Shown: positions 33,846 through 41,945 of the stretch, one piece after another
How positions within the stretch are numbered: position 1 is the first letter of the stretch
How the letters are laid out: every line of letters begins with the position of its first letter
Assembly (NCBI GenBank): GCA_963844055.1
Contig: CAWJMN010000002.1
Span: 434,001-498,000 of the forward strand
Length of the DNA stretch: 64,000 bases
Direction of reading: 5' to 3'
From: CAWJMN01 sp963844055
Lineage (GTDB): Bacteria; Planctomycetota; Planctomycetia; Pirellulales; Pirellulaceae
Notes under the pieces: generated by a model
Databases searched by the model: none
What the model was told of the DNA's origin: nothing
What the model saw: only the letters and a program-made list of their open reading frames with translations
Program-made: the position numbers and the translations under genes

Positions 33846-34373
33846 ATGGCTTTTGCCCATTCTTTCTCGCTTGGCTGTGTGGCTCGTTGGGCCTGCGGCC
33901 TAGCCGGTGTGCTGGCTTTGTCCGCTGCGTTCAGCTATGGCGCCGTGGCTGGCGAAGCGACTGCCGAACAGATCAAGGCGCTCGAGACCAAACTGACCGG
34001 CAGCAAATTTACTGGGCTATTTACGGTGGCCGGCCGCGATCTCAGCAAAACTACGACCGAGGAATACACGATCACAAGCGCCACGAAGGTATCCGACGGG
34101 GATACTTGGATGCTCAAGGCCCGCATTAAGTATGGTGGCACCGACAGCACCATTCCAATTCCGCTGGAAATCAAGTGGGCCGGCGATACGCCCGTAATCA
34201 CCATGGACAAGATCACGCTGCCCGGCCTGGGGACCTTTAGTGCTCGCGTAGTCATCCACGACGACCGTTATGCCGGGACTTGGCAGCATGACGCCGTCGG
34301 CGGGCACCTGTTTGGCACGATTTCGAAGGGGGATGCCCCTGCAAAACCGGCGACTCCCGAACCAAAACGCTAG
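33846..34373 (+). CDS. secreted protein of unknown function
   Basis: 175 aa from ATG 33846, with AGGAGT seven bases upstream. A signal peptide is clear (WACGLAGVLALSAAFSYGAVAGEA). The mature part looks like a beta-rich domain (TGLFTVAGRDLSKTTTEEYTITSATKV ... ARVVIHDDRYAGTWQHDAVGGHLFGTI), similar in style to lipocalin-like planctomycete proteins, and ends in a Pro/Lys tail. No catalytic motif recognised. Confidence 0.7.
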   Translation: MAFAHSFSLGCVARWACGLAGVLALSAAFSYGAVAGEATAEQIKALETKLTGSKFTGLFTVAGRDLSKTTTEEYTITSATKVSDGDTWMLKARIKYGGTDSTIPIPLEIKWAGDTPVITMDKITLPGLGTFSARVVIHDDRYAGTWQHDAVGGHLFGTISKGDAPAKPATPEPKR

Positions 34374-34485
34374 TTCGGCCCGGCCGCTGAACGTTTTTTG
34401 TCCCCCTGCCCTGTTAATCAGTCATGCAGGGTGCGGATATCTCCCTAGCAACGTGGAATGGGCCGCGTTGCCAAGGGACTTTTCC

Positions 34486-34914
34486 ATGGCACTGCCTTCA
34501 CGCACGATCTCGACGAACTCCTGGCGAGGAGCAGCCGTGGCCTACTTGGCCCTGCAAGCGGCTGGCGGGCTGGCCTGGTGGAGCGCCCTTTTCATGTGGC
34601 CTGCCTCACGCCCCTTCTTTTCTACGCCAAGCGACTCCGATGCCATGCTGATGGCATTCCTCTTGCCGGATGTTGCTCTTTATGTCGGCCTATCTGTCGG
34701 ATGCGCCTATGGACTTGGGCAGAAAAAAGAGTGGGCCTGGACCTTACTTTGCGTTCACGCCGGTGCGGCCCTCTACGCTGCACTCTATGCCTGGAACCTT
34801 TGCTTTATTACTTCTGGCCAGCTGTGGCTGGGAGCAGTTCTGATGACGCCGTCGCTGGTGGTCCCTGGAATGTTTGCCTGGCTTCTCCGCTCAAGGGAAC
34901 CTCTCCGATGCTAA
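34486..34914 (+). CDS. small integral membrane protein
   Basis: 142 aa from ATG 34486, with AAGGGA upstream. Four hydrophobic segments can be traced (AVAYLALQAAGGLAWWSALFMW, DVALYVGLSVGCAYGLG, TLLCVHAGAALYAALYAW, LWLGAVLMTPSLVVPGMFAWLL). No family recognised. Its stop overlaps the start of the methyltransferase-like gene by seven bases, so the two are translationally linked. Confidence 0.7.
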   Translation: MALPSRTISTNSWRGAAVAYLALQAAGGLAWWSALFMWPASRPFFSTPSDSDAMLMAFLLPDVALYVGLSVGCAYGLGQKKEWAWTLLCVHAGAALYAALYAWNLCFITSGQLWLGAVLMTPSLVVPGMFAWLLRSREPLRC

Positions 34915-35543
34915 ACCAACTTCATGGGCATGAAGCCCGCCCCGCTTCGGCTGGCTGGAATCTCGGAAAGACGTTCGCCCAAATCGTCGTGTTCTGGACC
35001 GTCTTTTTATTTGTGGCCCCCCAGGCAATCTTGCAGGCGGAAGCACGGCTTGGCTTGCCAACCTGGCAACTGGATCGCGCCTGGGCGATGGGAATTGGCA
35101 GCTTACTATTTATTAGCTTTGGGGCACTGGGGCTTTGGAGTGCATCCGCCATGGCCGTCATCGGACGAGGCACCCCCATGCCACAGGACTGTGCTCGAAA
35201 CCTGGTGGTGGTTGGCCCCTACCGATATTTACGCAATCCGATGGCGGTTGCTGGTCTGACGCAAGCCGTTGCCGTGGGAATTTTCTGCGACTCGCCTTCG
35301 GTAGTTGCCTATGCACTGACCGGCATGGTCATTTGGCAATGGCTGGTGCGCCCTTGGGAAGAAGCCGATTTGCAACGGCGATTTGGGGCTGCATATAGAA
35401 GGTATCGGCAAGCGGTCCGCTGCTGGGTGCCCACGTTTCCAGGCTACCAAGCCAATGCCGCCGTGTTGCCCGCGAGGATTTCGCGGGCGGAGATTCATCA
35501 TCGGTTTCCGGTGAAGACCAGAATCCTAGCTGGCACCCACTAG
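34908..35543 (+). CDS. isoprenylcysteine carboxyl methyltransferase/phospholipid methyltransferase-like membrane protein
   Basis: 211 aa from ATG 34908, with AAGGGAA upstream. Several membrane helices precede the signature VVVGPYRYLRNPMAVAGLTQAV and a C-terminal RFGAAYRRYRQAVRCWVP. Both are typical of the ICMT/PEMT/NnrU-like superfamily, which uses SAM to methylate membrane-associated acceptors. The real substrate in bacteria is usually unknown. Coupled to the small membrane protein upstream. It converges with the lipoprotein gene, overlapping by four bases. Confidence 0.8.
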   Translation: MLNQLHGHEARPASAGWNLGKTFAQIVVFWTVFLFVAPQAILQAEARLGLPTWQLDRAWAMGIGSLLFISFGALGLWSASAMAVIGRGTPMPQDCARNLVVVGPYRYLRNPMAVAGLTQAVAVGIFCDSPSVVAYALTGMVIWQWLVRPWEEADLQRRFGAAYRRYRQAVRCWVPTFPGYQANAAVLPARISRAEIHHRFPVKTRILAGTH

Positions 35544-36028
35544 CGTTGGCGGGTGAACCGCATGGCACCTAGATTGGCAACTTCGGTCTGAACCGGCATG
35601 AGAAAGGAGTCATCGCCATCGAACAGGAAGGCGTGATCCTTCTGCTGGCCATCTTTACCAATCATCTTGACGGTTAGCTCATCGCCTTCGCCACGAACGT
35701 GCTGCCACGTTTCATCGAAGCTGTGCTGCTTCCCCTCAATCACGGTGGTAGTCGTTAGCGTGCCATCGGGGCGAAACTGGATGGTCATCTCTTGCTTACG
35801 AAGGGCATCTACTTGGTCCGCCGAGATGTGTCCCTTGACGGACTCCTCATCGACAACCATGGTGCCGGTCCAGACTCCAGCCAAGCGCTGGCTGGGTGGA
35901 ATGGTGGGCTTTGCCGGCTTGCCACTGGCAACCCCATCGGCCGATCCCTTGCCACAGCCGACTGCCATGGCAAACACGAACACAACTAGCCATGCGTTGG
36001 TGAGTAGTACGAAATCCTTGCGACGCAT
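35540..36028 (-). CDS. lipoprotein of unknown function
   Basis: 162 aa from ATG 36028, which has GGAGG six bases upstream; an ATG at 36049 in frame is less likely. A lipoprotein signal is visible (LVVFVFAMAVGCGKG, Cys as lipidation site). The mature domain contains LAGVWTGTMVVDEESVKG ... MTIQFRPDGTLTTTTVIEGKQHSFDETWQ, a lipocalin-like beta pattern. Function unknown. Confidence 0.72.
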   Translation of the reverse strand: MRRKDFVLLTNAWLVVFVFAMAVGCGKGSADGVASGKPAKPTIPPSQRLAGVWTGTMVVDEESVKGHISADQVDALRKQEMTIQFRPDGTLTTTTVIEGKQHSFDETWQHVRGEGDELTVKMIGKDGQQKDHAFLFDGDDSFLMPVQTEVANLGAMRFTRQR

Positions 36029-36480
36029 TGCGACCTCCATGCTATTCAAGCGAAACGGGACAGGCCAAGCCGAGCCTTAAAAGGATGCCCCAGCGGGGAA
36101 TTTTCGCGACGGCGAAGATCCCTTCGGCGGAGTCTGCCCCCGTGAACTGTGCTAACGAGTACTTAATGGGCGGTTAATCCCCACAAAGCTTTCAGGCGGA
36201 AGGGTACCAACTTCCCCGGAATCGGGCAAGCAAGAAAACCGGGGCTGGGCCGAGGGCTAGGCAGTCATTAGTTGAAGGCCGCTGGCAAGCGGAACTCGGA
36301 TGGTTCTAAAGTCGTCTCAGGTTCGCCTTGACCATATCTCAGCTTCCTGAGACACTCCGCCAGAACAAGGGTTAGCAGCCTGAGTAGGAACTGCAACAAG
36401 TGCTCAGCGTCGATCGGGAAAGCAGGATCCATTCCCAGCAGCACAAGAACCAAGATAAGTAAGGAACGGAGTCTACTGAA
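36029..36480. other. intergenic region between divergent lipoprotein genes
   Basis: 452 bases between two divergently transcribed lipoprotein genes, presumably holding both promoters. No gene, repeat or strong hairpin was recognised. Confidence 0.5.
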
Positions 36481-37320
36481 ATGAAGCGGCACTCGTTTTT
36501 CTCGTTCGTCGTGATGGGGTTTGTTGCCCCTTCGCTCGTGATGCTATCCTTCGTTGGCTGCGGCTCGGGCAAGAAGCCTACGGGCACTGCCGAGGGGAAG
36601 GGAACAGCAACGGCACAAAACGGCACCGGCGCCGCCGATGACGAAAACACGCTGACGATTACCGAAGAGTCCACGCCAGATATCGTAGTCTCTGGTTTTC
36701 TCGAAGCACTTCGCAGTGGCGACAAAGAATCCACGGCAGCCCTGCTGACCAATAAAGCCCGCGAAGAAACGACTAAAAACAACATCTCGGTCGACCCAAC
36801 GAGCTCCCCTGACTCGATGTATGAAGTCGCTGAGCCAAAGTACTTGGCCGACAATCCTAAGGGTGCTCATGTCGATAGCATCTGGCATGAGAAGCTAGAA
36901 GATGGAAGCGACGCAAGCTACACGATCACGTGGGTGCTTCGCAAAGAGTCCAATGGTTGGCGCGTTGCGGGCATGGCGCTAGAGATCATTCCAGGCGAAG
37001 AGCCTCGCTTCCTGAACTTCGAAGATCCCGTCGACATGCTGAAGAAGCGTGACGAAGCGATGGCCGCTGCTCAACAAGCGATGGCAGAAACCGCCAGCGC
37101 TGCAACCGGAACCCCAGGTGCAACTGCCGCTCCTGCAGAAGGAACGGCTGCCGAACAGCCGGGTGCTGAGGCAACTACCGCAGAAGCCAGTGAAACACCT
37201 GCTTCCGGGGAGTCCACACCGGCCAATACCGAAGCAGAAACGGCAGAATCTGCAATTCCGGCAAATGTTGCTCCGACCGCTCCAGCCCGTCCAGGCGGTA
37301 ACAAGCTGCGGCCGCGATAG
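36481..37320 (+). CDS. lipoprotein with NTF2-like domain and Ala/Thr/Glu-rich tail
   Basis: 279 aa from ATG 36481, with GGAG upstream. Signal MKRHSFFSFVVMGF...LSFVGCGSG carries a lipobox Cys. Residues about 60-180 (PDIVVSGFLEALRSGDKESTAALLTNKARE ... ITWVLRKESNGWRVAGMALEI) fit an NTF2/SnoaL-like fold often seen as a ligand-binding or structural module. The last 80 residues are low-complexity Ala/Thr/Glu/Pro. A terminator follows. Confidence 0.75.
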   Translation: MKRHSFFSFVVMGFVAPSLVMLSFVGCGSGKKPTGTAEGKGTATAQNGTGAADDENTLTITEESTPDIVVSGFLEALRSGDKESTAALLTNKAREETTKNNISVDPTSSPDSMYEVAEPKYLADNPKGAHVDSIWHEKLEDGSDASYTITWVLRKESNGWRVAGMALEIIPGEEPRFLNFEDPVDMLKKRDEAMAAAQQAMAETASAATGTPGATAAPAEGTAAEQPGAEATTAEASETPASGESTPANTEAETAESAIPANVAPTAPARPGGNKLRPR

Positions 37321-37398
37321 AGCCACTAGGCCTTTCAGAAAAACACCCTTCAATGGGGCACTCTATTTCTGTAAGTCTTTGAACATCATGGCATTACA

Positions 37399-37432
37399 AA
37401 AACGCCTTGCAGCAAATGCAGGGCGTTTTTTT
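37399..37432 (+). terminator. Rho-independent terminator of the NTF2-like lipoprotein gene
   Basis: AACGCCTTGCA and TGCAGGGCGTT pair with one mismatch around GCAAA, followed by T7. Confidence 0.87.
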
Positions 37433-37543
37433 ATGCGCGCACGGTCCTTCAGGTCGCCATAACTGGCCCCGAAAACGAAAGTTTTTCCAAAAAACAGCGA
37501 TCCGTCACAGCTAACCCATTTACCACAGACTACCATTGGGTCA

Positions 37544-37571
37544 TTGACAGAGCTTGTCTCGTCGATATGTT
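37544..37571 (+). promoter_or_regulatory. candidate sigma70-type promoter
   Basis: TTGACA (37544-37549) and TATGTT (37566-37571) are 16 bases apart, about 200 bases before the Cys-repeat gene. Confidence 0.35.
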
Positions 37572-37778
37572 AACGACGTATCCTGCGTTTTCGCTACATC
37601 TTCCTCAATCGGCATAGTTATCCAAACAGGGACTTCCGAGCACGGGATGATGAACGGGTTCCAGGGAATGAAAACGGTCCTCGCGCGGCCAGCCGTCGCG
37701 CAGCGAGGTGTTCTGCGTGTGACGGCCATGTTTGTTCCCTTTGTGGTAACAGCTAAAAGACATTTTGGAGGATTGAAA

Positions 37779-38210
37779 ATGAACCGTATTGTTGTACTTG
37801 GTCTAGTAATGTTTGCCGCGATCGTTGGCTTGGCCCTGGTCGGTGGCGAGAAGACTGCTTCGGCTTTGGGTTGCCATGGTTGCAGCGGTCGTGAGAAGTG
37901 CTGTGGTCGTGAACGCTGCCACGGTCGTGAACGCTGCTGCGGTCGCGAGAAGTGCCATGGTCGTGAACGCTGCTGCGGTCGTGAGAAGTGCTGTGGTCGT
38001 GAACGCTGCCACGGTCGTGACCGTTGCTGCGGTGCCAAGAAGTGCTGTGGCGCTCCTGCTCCATCGTGCTGCGGTACCCCAGCTCCAGCTTGTGGTTGTG
38101 CTGCTCCTGCCGCTGCCCCAGCCGCTCCAGCTGCACCACCAGCCCCTCCAGCTCCAGCTCCAGCTGCCCCTGCCGCTCCAGCAGCTCCTGCTGCTCCAGC
38201 CGGTGCATAG
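37779..38210 (+). CDS. secreted Cys-rich repeat protein with Pro/Ala tail
   Basis: 143 aa from ATG 37779, with GGAGG eight bases upstream. Signal peptide NRIVVLGLVMFAAIVGLALVGG...ASA. The mature N-terminal half is built of about nine six-residue units of the form C-[CH]-G-R-E-[RK] (for example CCGREKCHGRERCC), encoded by an 18-base-like tandem DNA repeat. A CCGAPAPSCCGTPAPACGC linker and a long (PA)n/APAPAAP tail follow. More than twenty Cys plus interspersed His in a small exported protein suggest metal binding or extensive disulfide cross-linking. The tail looks like a wall- or surface-spanning stalk. No family was recognised; function is inference. Confidence 0.75.
   Translation: MNRIVVLGLVMFAAIVGLALVGGEKTASALGCHGCSGREKCCGRERCHGRERCCGREKCHGRERCCGREKCCGRERCHGRDRCCGAKKCCGAPAPSCCGTPAPACGCAAPAAAPAAPAAPPAPPAPAPAAPAAPAAPAAPAGA
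37883..38050 (+). repeat. tandem coding repeats, CxGRE(R/K) units
   Basis: Imperfect tandem repeats in steps of 18 bases (TGC-TGC/CAC-GGT-CGT-GAA/GAG-CGC/AAG), all in frame. This is a likely site of slippage or copy-number variation. Confidence 0.8.
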
Positions 38211-38312
38211 TTTTACTGAGATTACCTAGCTTCACCTGTGGTTTTGCCACAGGTGTTGGCTTGGGAAAACCTGCTGACGACGTTCCCTGTTTGCCGTTGG
38301 CAGTTAAATCTC

Positions 38313-38357
38313 CGAATTTTATCGGGCTTACCTTTATGGTGGGCCCGATTTTTTTTT
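38313..38357 (+). terminator. Rho-independent terminator after the Cys-repeat gene
   Basis: ATCGGGC and GCCCGAT enclose a loop of about 15 bases and are followed by a long T tract. A second hairpin, ACCTGTGG/CCACAGGT at 38233-38256, lies nearer the stop codon. Confidence 0.75.
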
Positions 38358-38451
38358 GTAGGTTGGGTAGGCAACTCATTCCGCTTGGCGACCGCTTGAA
38401 TTACTGTGGGAGGCTGGCAATTTGCCTCACCTCACGCCAAAGGAATTGTTG

Positions 38452-38637
38452 ATGGCCGGTTCGGAAAGCCCTCGCTCAACAGGATTGAGCAACCAGCAAC
38501 GCAGCTTGCTGACGTTGGGCCTCATAATCCACTTCATCTGTGTCGGTACGGTGCTCAGCGTCCAACCTGCGTCGCTCGACCCTGCTGGTCAAGCTGGTCA
38601 ACATCTTTGGGATGTACACCCAGACCTTCAATTTTGA
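38452..38637 (+). pseudogene. N-terminal fragment of a frameshifted membrane protein gene
   Basis: ATG 38452 has AAGGAA eight bases upstream and opens a protein with a membrane helix (LLTLGLIIHFICVGTVLS). After that helix the frame turns into non-conserved residues and stops at 38637. The conserved continuation is found in the next frame from about 38558, so this is the true start of the gene annotated at 38540-39289. Confidence 0.7.
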
Positions 38638-39289
38638 CCCCAACTTTATCCCCTACCAATACGGCACACGGTATTCCGGGCTGCGTGAGGGGGATGACTG
38701 TTTCTTTGAGGTCGAGATCTACAAGGACGAAGACCGCCCCCCCCAAGACCAATCCCTGTCTGCGATGGTGACGCTTCCTCAAGAGGAATCTCGGTACGGC
38801 GAAGAACGCCGCCGACTCCTTTCTTTGGCCCGAACGATGGCCTCCAATATTCCTACGGGGCGCGATGCGTTTCCGGAAGAGGAAGTAGCTGCCGCAACGG
38901 CCGCTCGGGGCGTGGCCCAGTCTGTCCTTACCGAACGAGAAGGAAAGCGGGCGGTTATTCGCCTCATCCGCCGCGAGTCGCAGCCTTTAGATCTTGCGGA
39001 CTTGAACGAGGCGTTGCCGCCTGACGATCCTCAGGCCGAGGAATATCAGACCATTCTCTATGAGGCAGATGCTTGGATCAGCTCCGACGGCGAGGTCCAA
39101 CTAGTGAAGCGAGCAGCCAATGCCAGCCAGGTGGCTCCGCTTAAAGGGATTCCTTCCATGCTTCCTGGTGGCAAAGGTGCCAAGGCAGCCGCCGCTGCGG
39201 CAGCCCAAAATGTGCCAGAGCCAACCAAGACAGGCTTAGAACCGGTTCAGCCCGGAAACACCCCTGCCGCCAAACCTTCCTCGCCCTAG
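38540..39289 (+). CDS. membrane-anchored protein next to HTTM gene, frameshifted relative to its start
   Basis: The body of the protein runs NLRRSTLLVKLVNIFGMYTQTFNFDPNFIPYQYGTRYSG and on through a charged soluble domain to a Pro-rich end. Its open frame begins near 38540, but the plausible start and membrane helix are one frame away. Removing a single G in AGCGTCC (38558-38562) would join VLS to SNLRRSTLL and give a protein of about 279 residues. It is immediately upstream of the HTTM protein gene, with 29 bases between them, a pairing that suggests joint function. Confidence 0.65.
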   Translation: MSVRCSASNLRRSTLLVKLVNIFGMYTQTFNFDPNFIPYQYGTRYSGLREGDDCFFEVEIYKDEDRPPQDQSLSAMVTLPQEESRYGEERRRLLSLARTMASNIPTGRDAFPEEEVAAATAARGVAQSVLTEREGKRAVIRLIRRESQPLDLADLNEALPPDDPQAEEYQTILYEADAWISSDGEVQLVKRAANASQVAPLKGIPSMLPGGKGAKAAAAAAAQNVPEPTKTGLEPVQPGNTPAAKPSSP

Positions 39290-39318
39290 CCGCGCCCCCA
39301 AGACAAACGACCGCCTCC

Positions 39319-40311
39319 ATGTCGAACCCATCTCCCATGATCTCTCGCGATGAGTCGTTGTCCACCACCTTGGCGGATGGCTGGAATACATTTTGGTTCA
39401 CGCCCGGCCCAACATTGCCACTGGCGATGTTACGGATTGGCGTTGGCGCCTTATGCCTTTTGCACTTTGCCTCCTATGGGCTTTCATCGGATCGCTGGTT
39501 TGGGCCGGATGGACTGATCCCTATCCAGACTGCGAAAGACCTCTTACAGAGTTCGGGCAGCCCCGTTTGGCAGCATCCCTCCCTGCTTTGGTGGACCGAC
39601 AGCCTTCCCGTTTTGCTAACGATTCACATCGTGGCGATCGTAGCTTCGGCCGCATTCATGGTTGGGCTATTTACGCGAGCCTCCGGCATTGTGACGCTGA
39701 CGATCCTACTTTCCTACATTCACCGATCCCCGTTTACTGCCACCCACGCCGATCCCCTTTTGGCTTTTTTGCTGCTGTATTTGCTCGTGGGACCGTGTGG
39801 GCAGGTTTTCTCGTGGGACCGCTTGTGGTCCAACCGATTGGGCCATGACTTACCCTATGCGGAACGCCCCACCATTGCCGGACAGATTAGCCTACGACTG
39901 ATCCAGGTTCACTTGGCCATGTTCTATGGAATGATGGCGGTTGTGAAACTACATGGCGATTCTTGGTGGGATGGCGAGGGGATCTGGCAGCTTTTGGCCC
40001 AAACGATCTCGCGCCCTAGTGACTGGACCTATTTGCGAAGCTATCCCCTTGTGATCAATCTTTGGACGCACGCCCAGGTTTGGTTGGAATTGGCGTTTGC
40101 CATCCTCATTTGGAATCGCCACTTTCGTGGCGGCCTGATGATTGCGACGACGATCTTGTGGGTGCTGTTTATTCAAATCACGGGCATGGCCACGTTTGGA
40201 CTGTCGTTAATTGTGGCTGGCCTGGCATTCTTGCCTCTGGAGCAATGGAATCGCCTATTGGGCATGGCTGGATTTGAAGCGTTCAGCTCGCCAGCGAGCC
40301 GCCGCCGGTAG
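39319..40311 (+). CDS. HTTM-domain membrane protein (vitamin K-dependent gamma-carboxylase-like)
   Basis: 330 aa with about eight hydrophobic segments. The early region PLAMLRIGVGALCLLHFASYGLSSDRWFGPDGLIP and the core LLSYIHRSPFTATHADPLLAFLLLYLLVGPCGQVFSWDRLW fit HTTM-domain proteins, relatives of the membrane part of gamma-glutamyl carboxylase. IQVHLAMFYGMMAVVKLHGDSWWDGEGIW is the typical second half. No soluble carboxylase domain is fused and the bacterial substrate is unknown. No Shine-Dalgarno is seen, and it probably depends on coupling to the preceding gene. Confidence 0.82.
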   Translation: MSNPSPMISRDESLSTTLADGWNTFWFTPGPTLPLAMLRIGVGALCLLHFASYGLSSDRWFGPDGLIPIQTAKDLLQSSGSPVWQHPSLLWWTDSLPVLLTIHIVAIVASAAFMVGLFTRASGIVTLTILLSYIHRSPFTATHADPLLAFLLLYLLVGPCGQVFSWDRLWSNRLGHDLPYAERPTIAGQISLRLIQVHLAMFYGMMAVVKLHGDSWWDGEGIWQLLAQTISRPSDWTYLRSYPLVINLWTHAQVWLELAFAILIWNRHFRGGLMIATTILWVLFIQITGMATFGLSLIVAGLAFLPLEQWNRLLGMAGFEAFSSPASRRR

Positions 40312-40392
40312 CAAGTTGACAACGGCCAGAGAAAAGTCGACGATAACAAGGATTATTCTCTCGACTTTTGGCCAAGCTAGGATGCTTGTCGT

Positions 40393-41877
40393 ATGCCGCG
40401 CCGGAATCTGTTGATCATTGTTATGATCACGCTCGTCTCGCTTGCTTGTTACCAGCGCGCGTCGAGAAATGCCTACGTTGCCACTCTGGCCGAGGCAATG
40501 AACGTTATTCAGCGTGATTATGTCGACGAGGTCGATTCACGAATCTTGTTCGAAGGTGCCATGAATGGCATGGTAGACCAGCTCGACCCGAACTCGGGCT
40601 ACACCTCTCCTGAAGAATACAAGCAGTTCCTTGACAGCATGGAACAAGAGTTCGGCGGGATTGGCGTGGTTGTCGAGTTTGATGAAATCGCCCAGCGTTT
40701 GGCCGTGGCCGGTCCGTTGCCGGGAACCCCTGCCTTTCGGGCCGGGGTAAGAGCCGGTGACTTGATCATGGCGCTGGATGGCAAAGATACGGCCGGCCTG
40801 AAGCTGGCGGATTCTACGGAACTGATTCGTGGAAAGCCCGGCACCTCCTTGAAGATGCTAGTGCTTCATCCAGGCGAAACCAAACCGGTTGAGATTATGG
40901 TGGAGCGCGCCAAGATTGCCGTCGACTCCGTTTTGGGAGACACTCGTAATCCTGATGGCAAATGGGTGTTCCGTTTGGCCGAGCGCCCCGAGATTGGCTA
41001 CATTCGCGTGCAATCCTTCGGCGAGCGCACCTCAACGGAATTACTGGCTGCCCTGAAGTCCCTCAGTGAAACCAAAGATCCGATCAAAGGTCTGATCATC
41101 GATTTGCGTGGCAATGCGGGTGGACTCCTGACGGCCGCCATTGAAACGTGCGACATGTTCTTGAAAGAAGGGGTCATCGTAAGCACCATGGGGCGGAAAG
41201 GTTCACTGCTTCAGCAGTTCTCGGCTACGCCTGCCGTGACGATTGATCCTGACCTGCCCTTGGTGGTGCTGATCGATAAGAAGTCTGCCAGCGCCAGCGA
41301 AATCGTTTCGGCCTGCTTGCAGGATTACGGCCGGGCGAAAGTGGTTGGGCAACGCTCCTACGGCAAGGGAACGGTGCAGAATGTTTTGCAATTGGAAGGA
41401 GGCCGAAGCGCGCTGCGTTTGACGATTGCTCGCTATGTCCGCCCGAGTGGCAAGAATATCCACAAGTTGCAAAACGCCAAAGAGACCGACGACTGGGGCG
41501 TGCGGCCTGATCCGGGCGAAGAGCTCAACCTGACCAACCGAGAGACACTTCGCTACTTGATGGTCCGTAATCGGCGAGACATTCAGGCCTACACGGGCAA
41601 TCCTGCGGCCAACGGTGCGGTAGCGGTTCCACCTGTCACCGATCCGGCACCGACTGCTCCGCCAGAACCCGAGAAATCGACTTCCGGCAGCCAAGATCCT
41701 GCGCCGCCAGCTCCCACCGGCGAGGGCTCCGAAGAAGAGCCTATCGTGCGCGAAGAATTGTCGGCTGCTGACAAAGCAGCGGCTATAACGGGGATTCTCT
41801 TTGCGGATCCACAATTGCAGAAGGCGGTCGACTGCTTGTTTCGCAAGCCGACCGAAAGCACCAAACCAGCCAACTAA
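40393..41877 (+). CDS. ctpA: carboxyl-terminal processing protease, S41A family
   Basis: 494 aa. The N-terminal hydrophobic segment (LLIIVMITLVSLACY) acts as signal or anchor. A helical region (EAMNVIQRDYVDEVDSRILFEGAMNGMVDQLDPNSGYTSPEEYKQF) precedes a PDZ domain near residues 85-170 and the S41 catalytic domain. GYIRVQSFGERT, LIIDLRGNAGGLL, the Ser-containing KKSASASEIVSA and the Lys-containing GQRSYGKGTVQ form the Ser/Lys dyad regions. Such proteases degrade or trim periplasmic proteins. The C-terminal 90 residues are Pro/Glu-rich. It is convergent with the sugar transferase gene. Confidence 0.92.
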   Translation: MPRRNLLIIVMITLVSLACYQRASRNAYVATLAEAMNVIQRDYVDEVDSRILFEGAMNGMVDQLDPNSGYTSPEEYKQFLDSMEQEFGGIGVVVEFDEIAQRLAVAGPLPGTPAFRAGVRAGDLIMALDGKDTAGLKLADSTELIRGKPGTSLKMLVLHPGETKPVEIMVERAKIAVDSVLGDTRNPDGKWVFRLAERPEIGYIRVQSFGERTSTELLAALKSLSETKDPIKGLIIDLRGNAGGLLTAAIETCDMFLKEGVIVSTMGRKGSLLQQFSATPAVTIDPDLPLVVLIDKKSASASEIVSACLQDYGRAKVVGQRSYGKGTVQNVLQLEGGRSALRLTIARYVRPSGKNIHKLQNAKETDDWGVRPDPGEELNLTNRETLRYLMVRNRRDIQAYTGNPAANGAVAVPPVTDPAPTAPPEPEKSTSGSQDPAPPAPTGEGSEEEPIVREELSAADKAAAITGILFADPQLQKAVDCLFRKPTESTKPAN

Positions 41878-41898
41878 TGGCTAAGCGCTAGAAGCCAC

Positions 41899-41919
41899 CC
41901 CGCCCAAGACCTAGGCGGG
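41899..41919. terminator. GC-rich hairpin between convergent genes
   Basis: CCCGCC and GGCGGG arms around a nine-base loop between the ctpA stop and the sugar transferase stop. No T-run, so it may be only a weak bidirectional terminator. Confidence 0.35.
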
Positions 41920-41945
41920 CACACTAGACACTGGCTACGCCGATC

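Larger units (their letters stand above)
37321..37778. other. intergenic region upstream of the Cys-repeat gene
   Basis: 458 bases with the lipoprotein terminator on the left and a candidate promoter on the right. A reading frame from 37554 leads into the Cys-repeat gene, but its upstream part has no signal peptide and lies before the obvious Shine-Dalgarno. Confidence 0.5.

Noticed and set aside
37883..38050. Short direct repeats as a CRISPR array
   Set aside because: Repeats are contiguous without unique spacers and are in-frame codons of the Cys-repeat protein.
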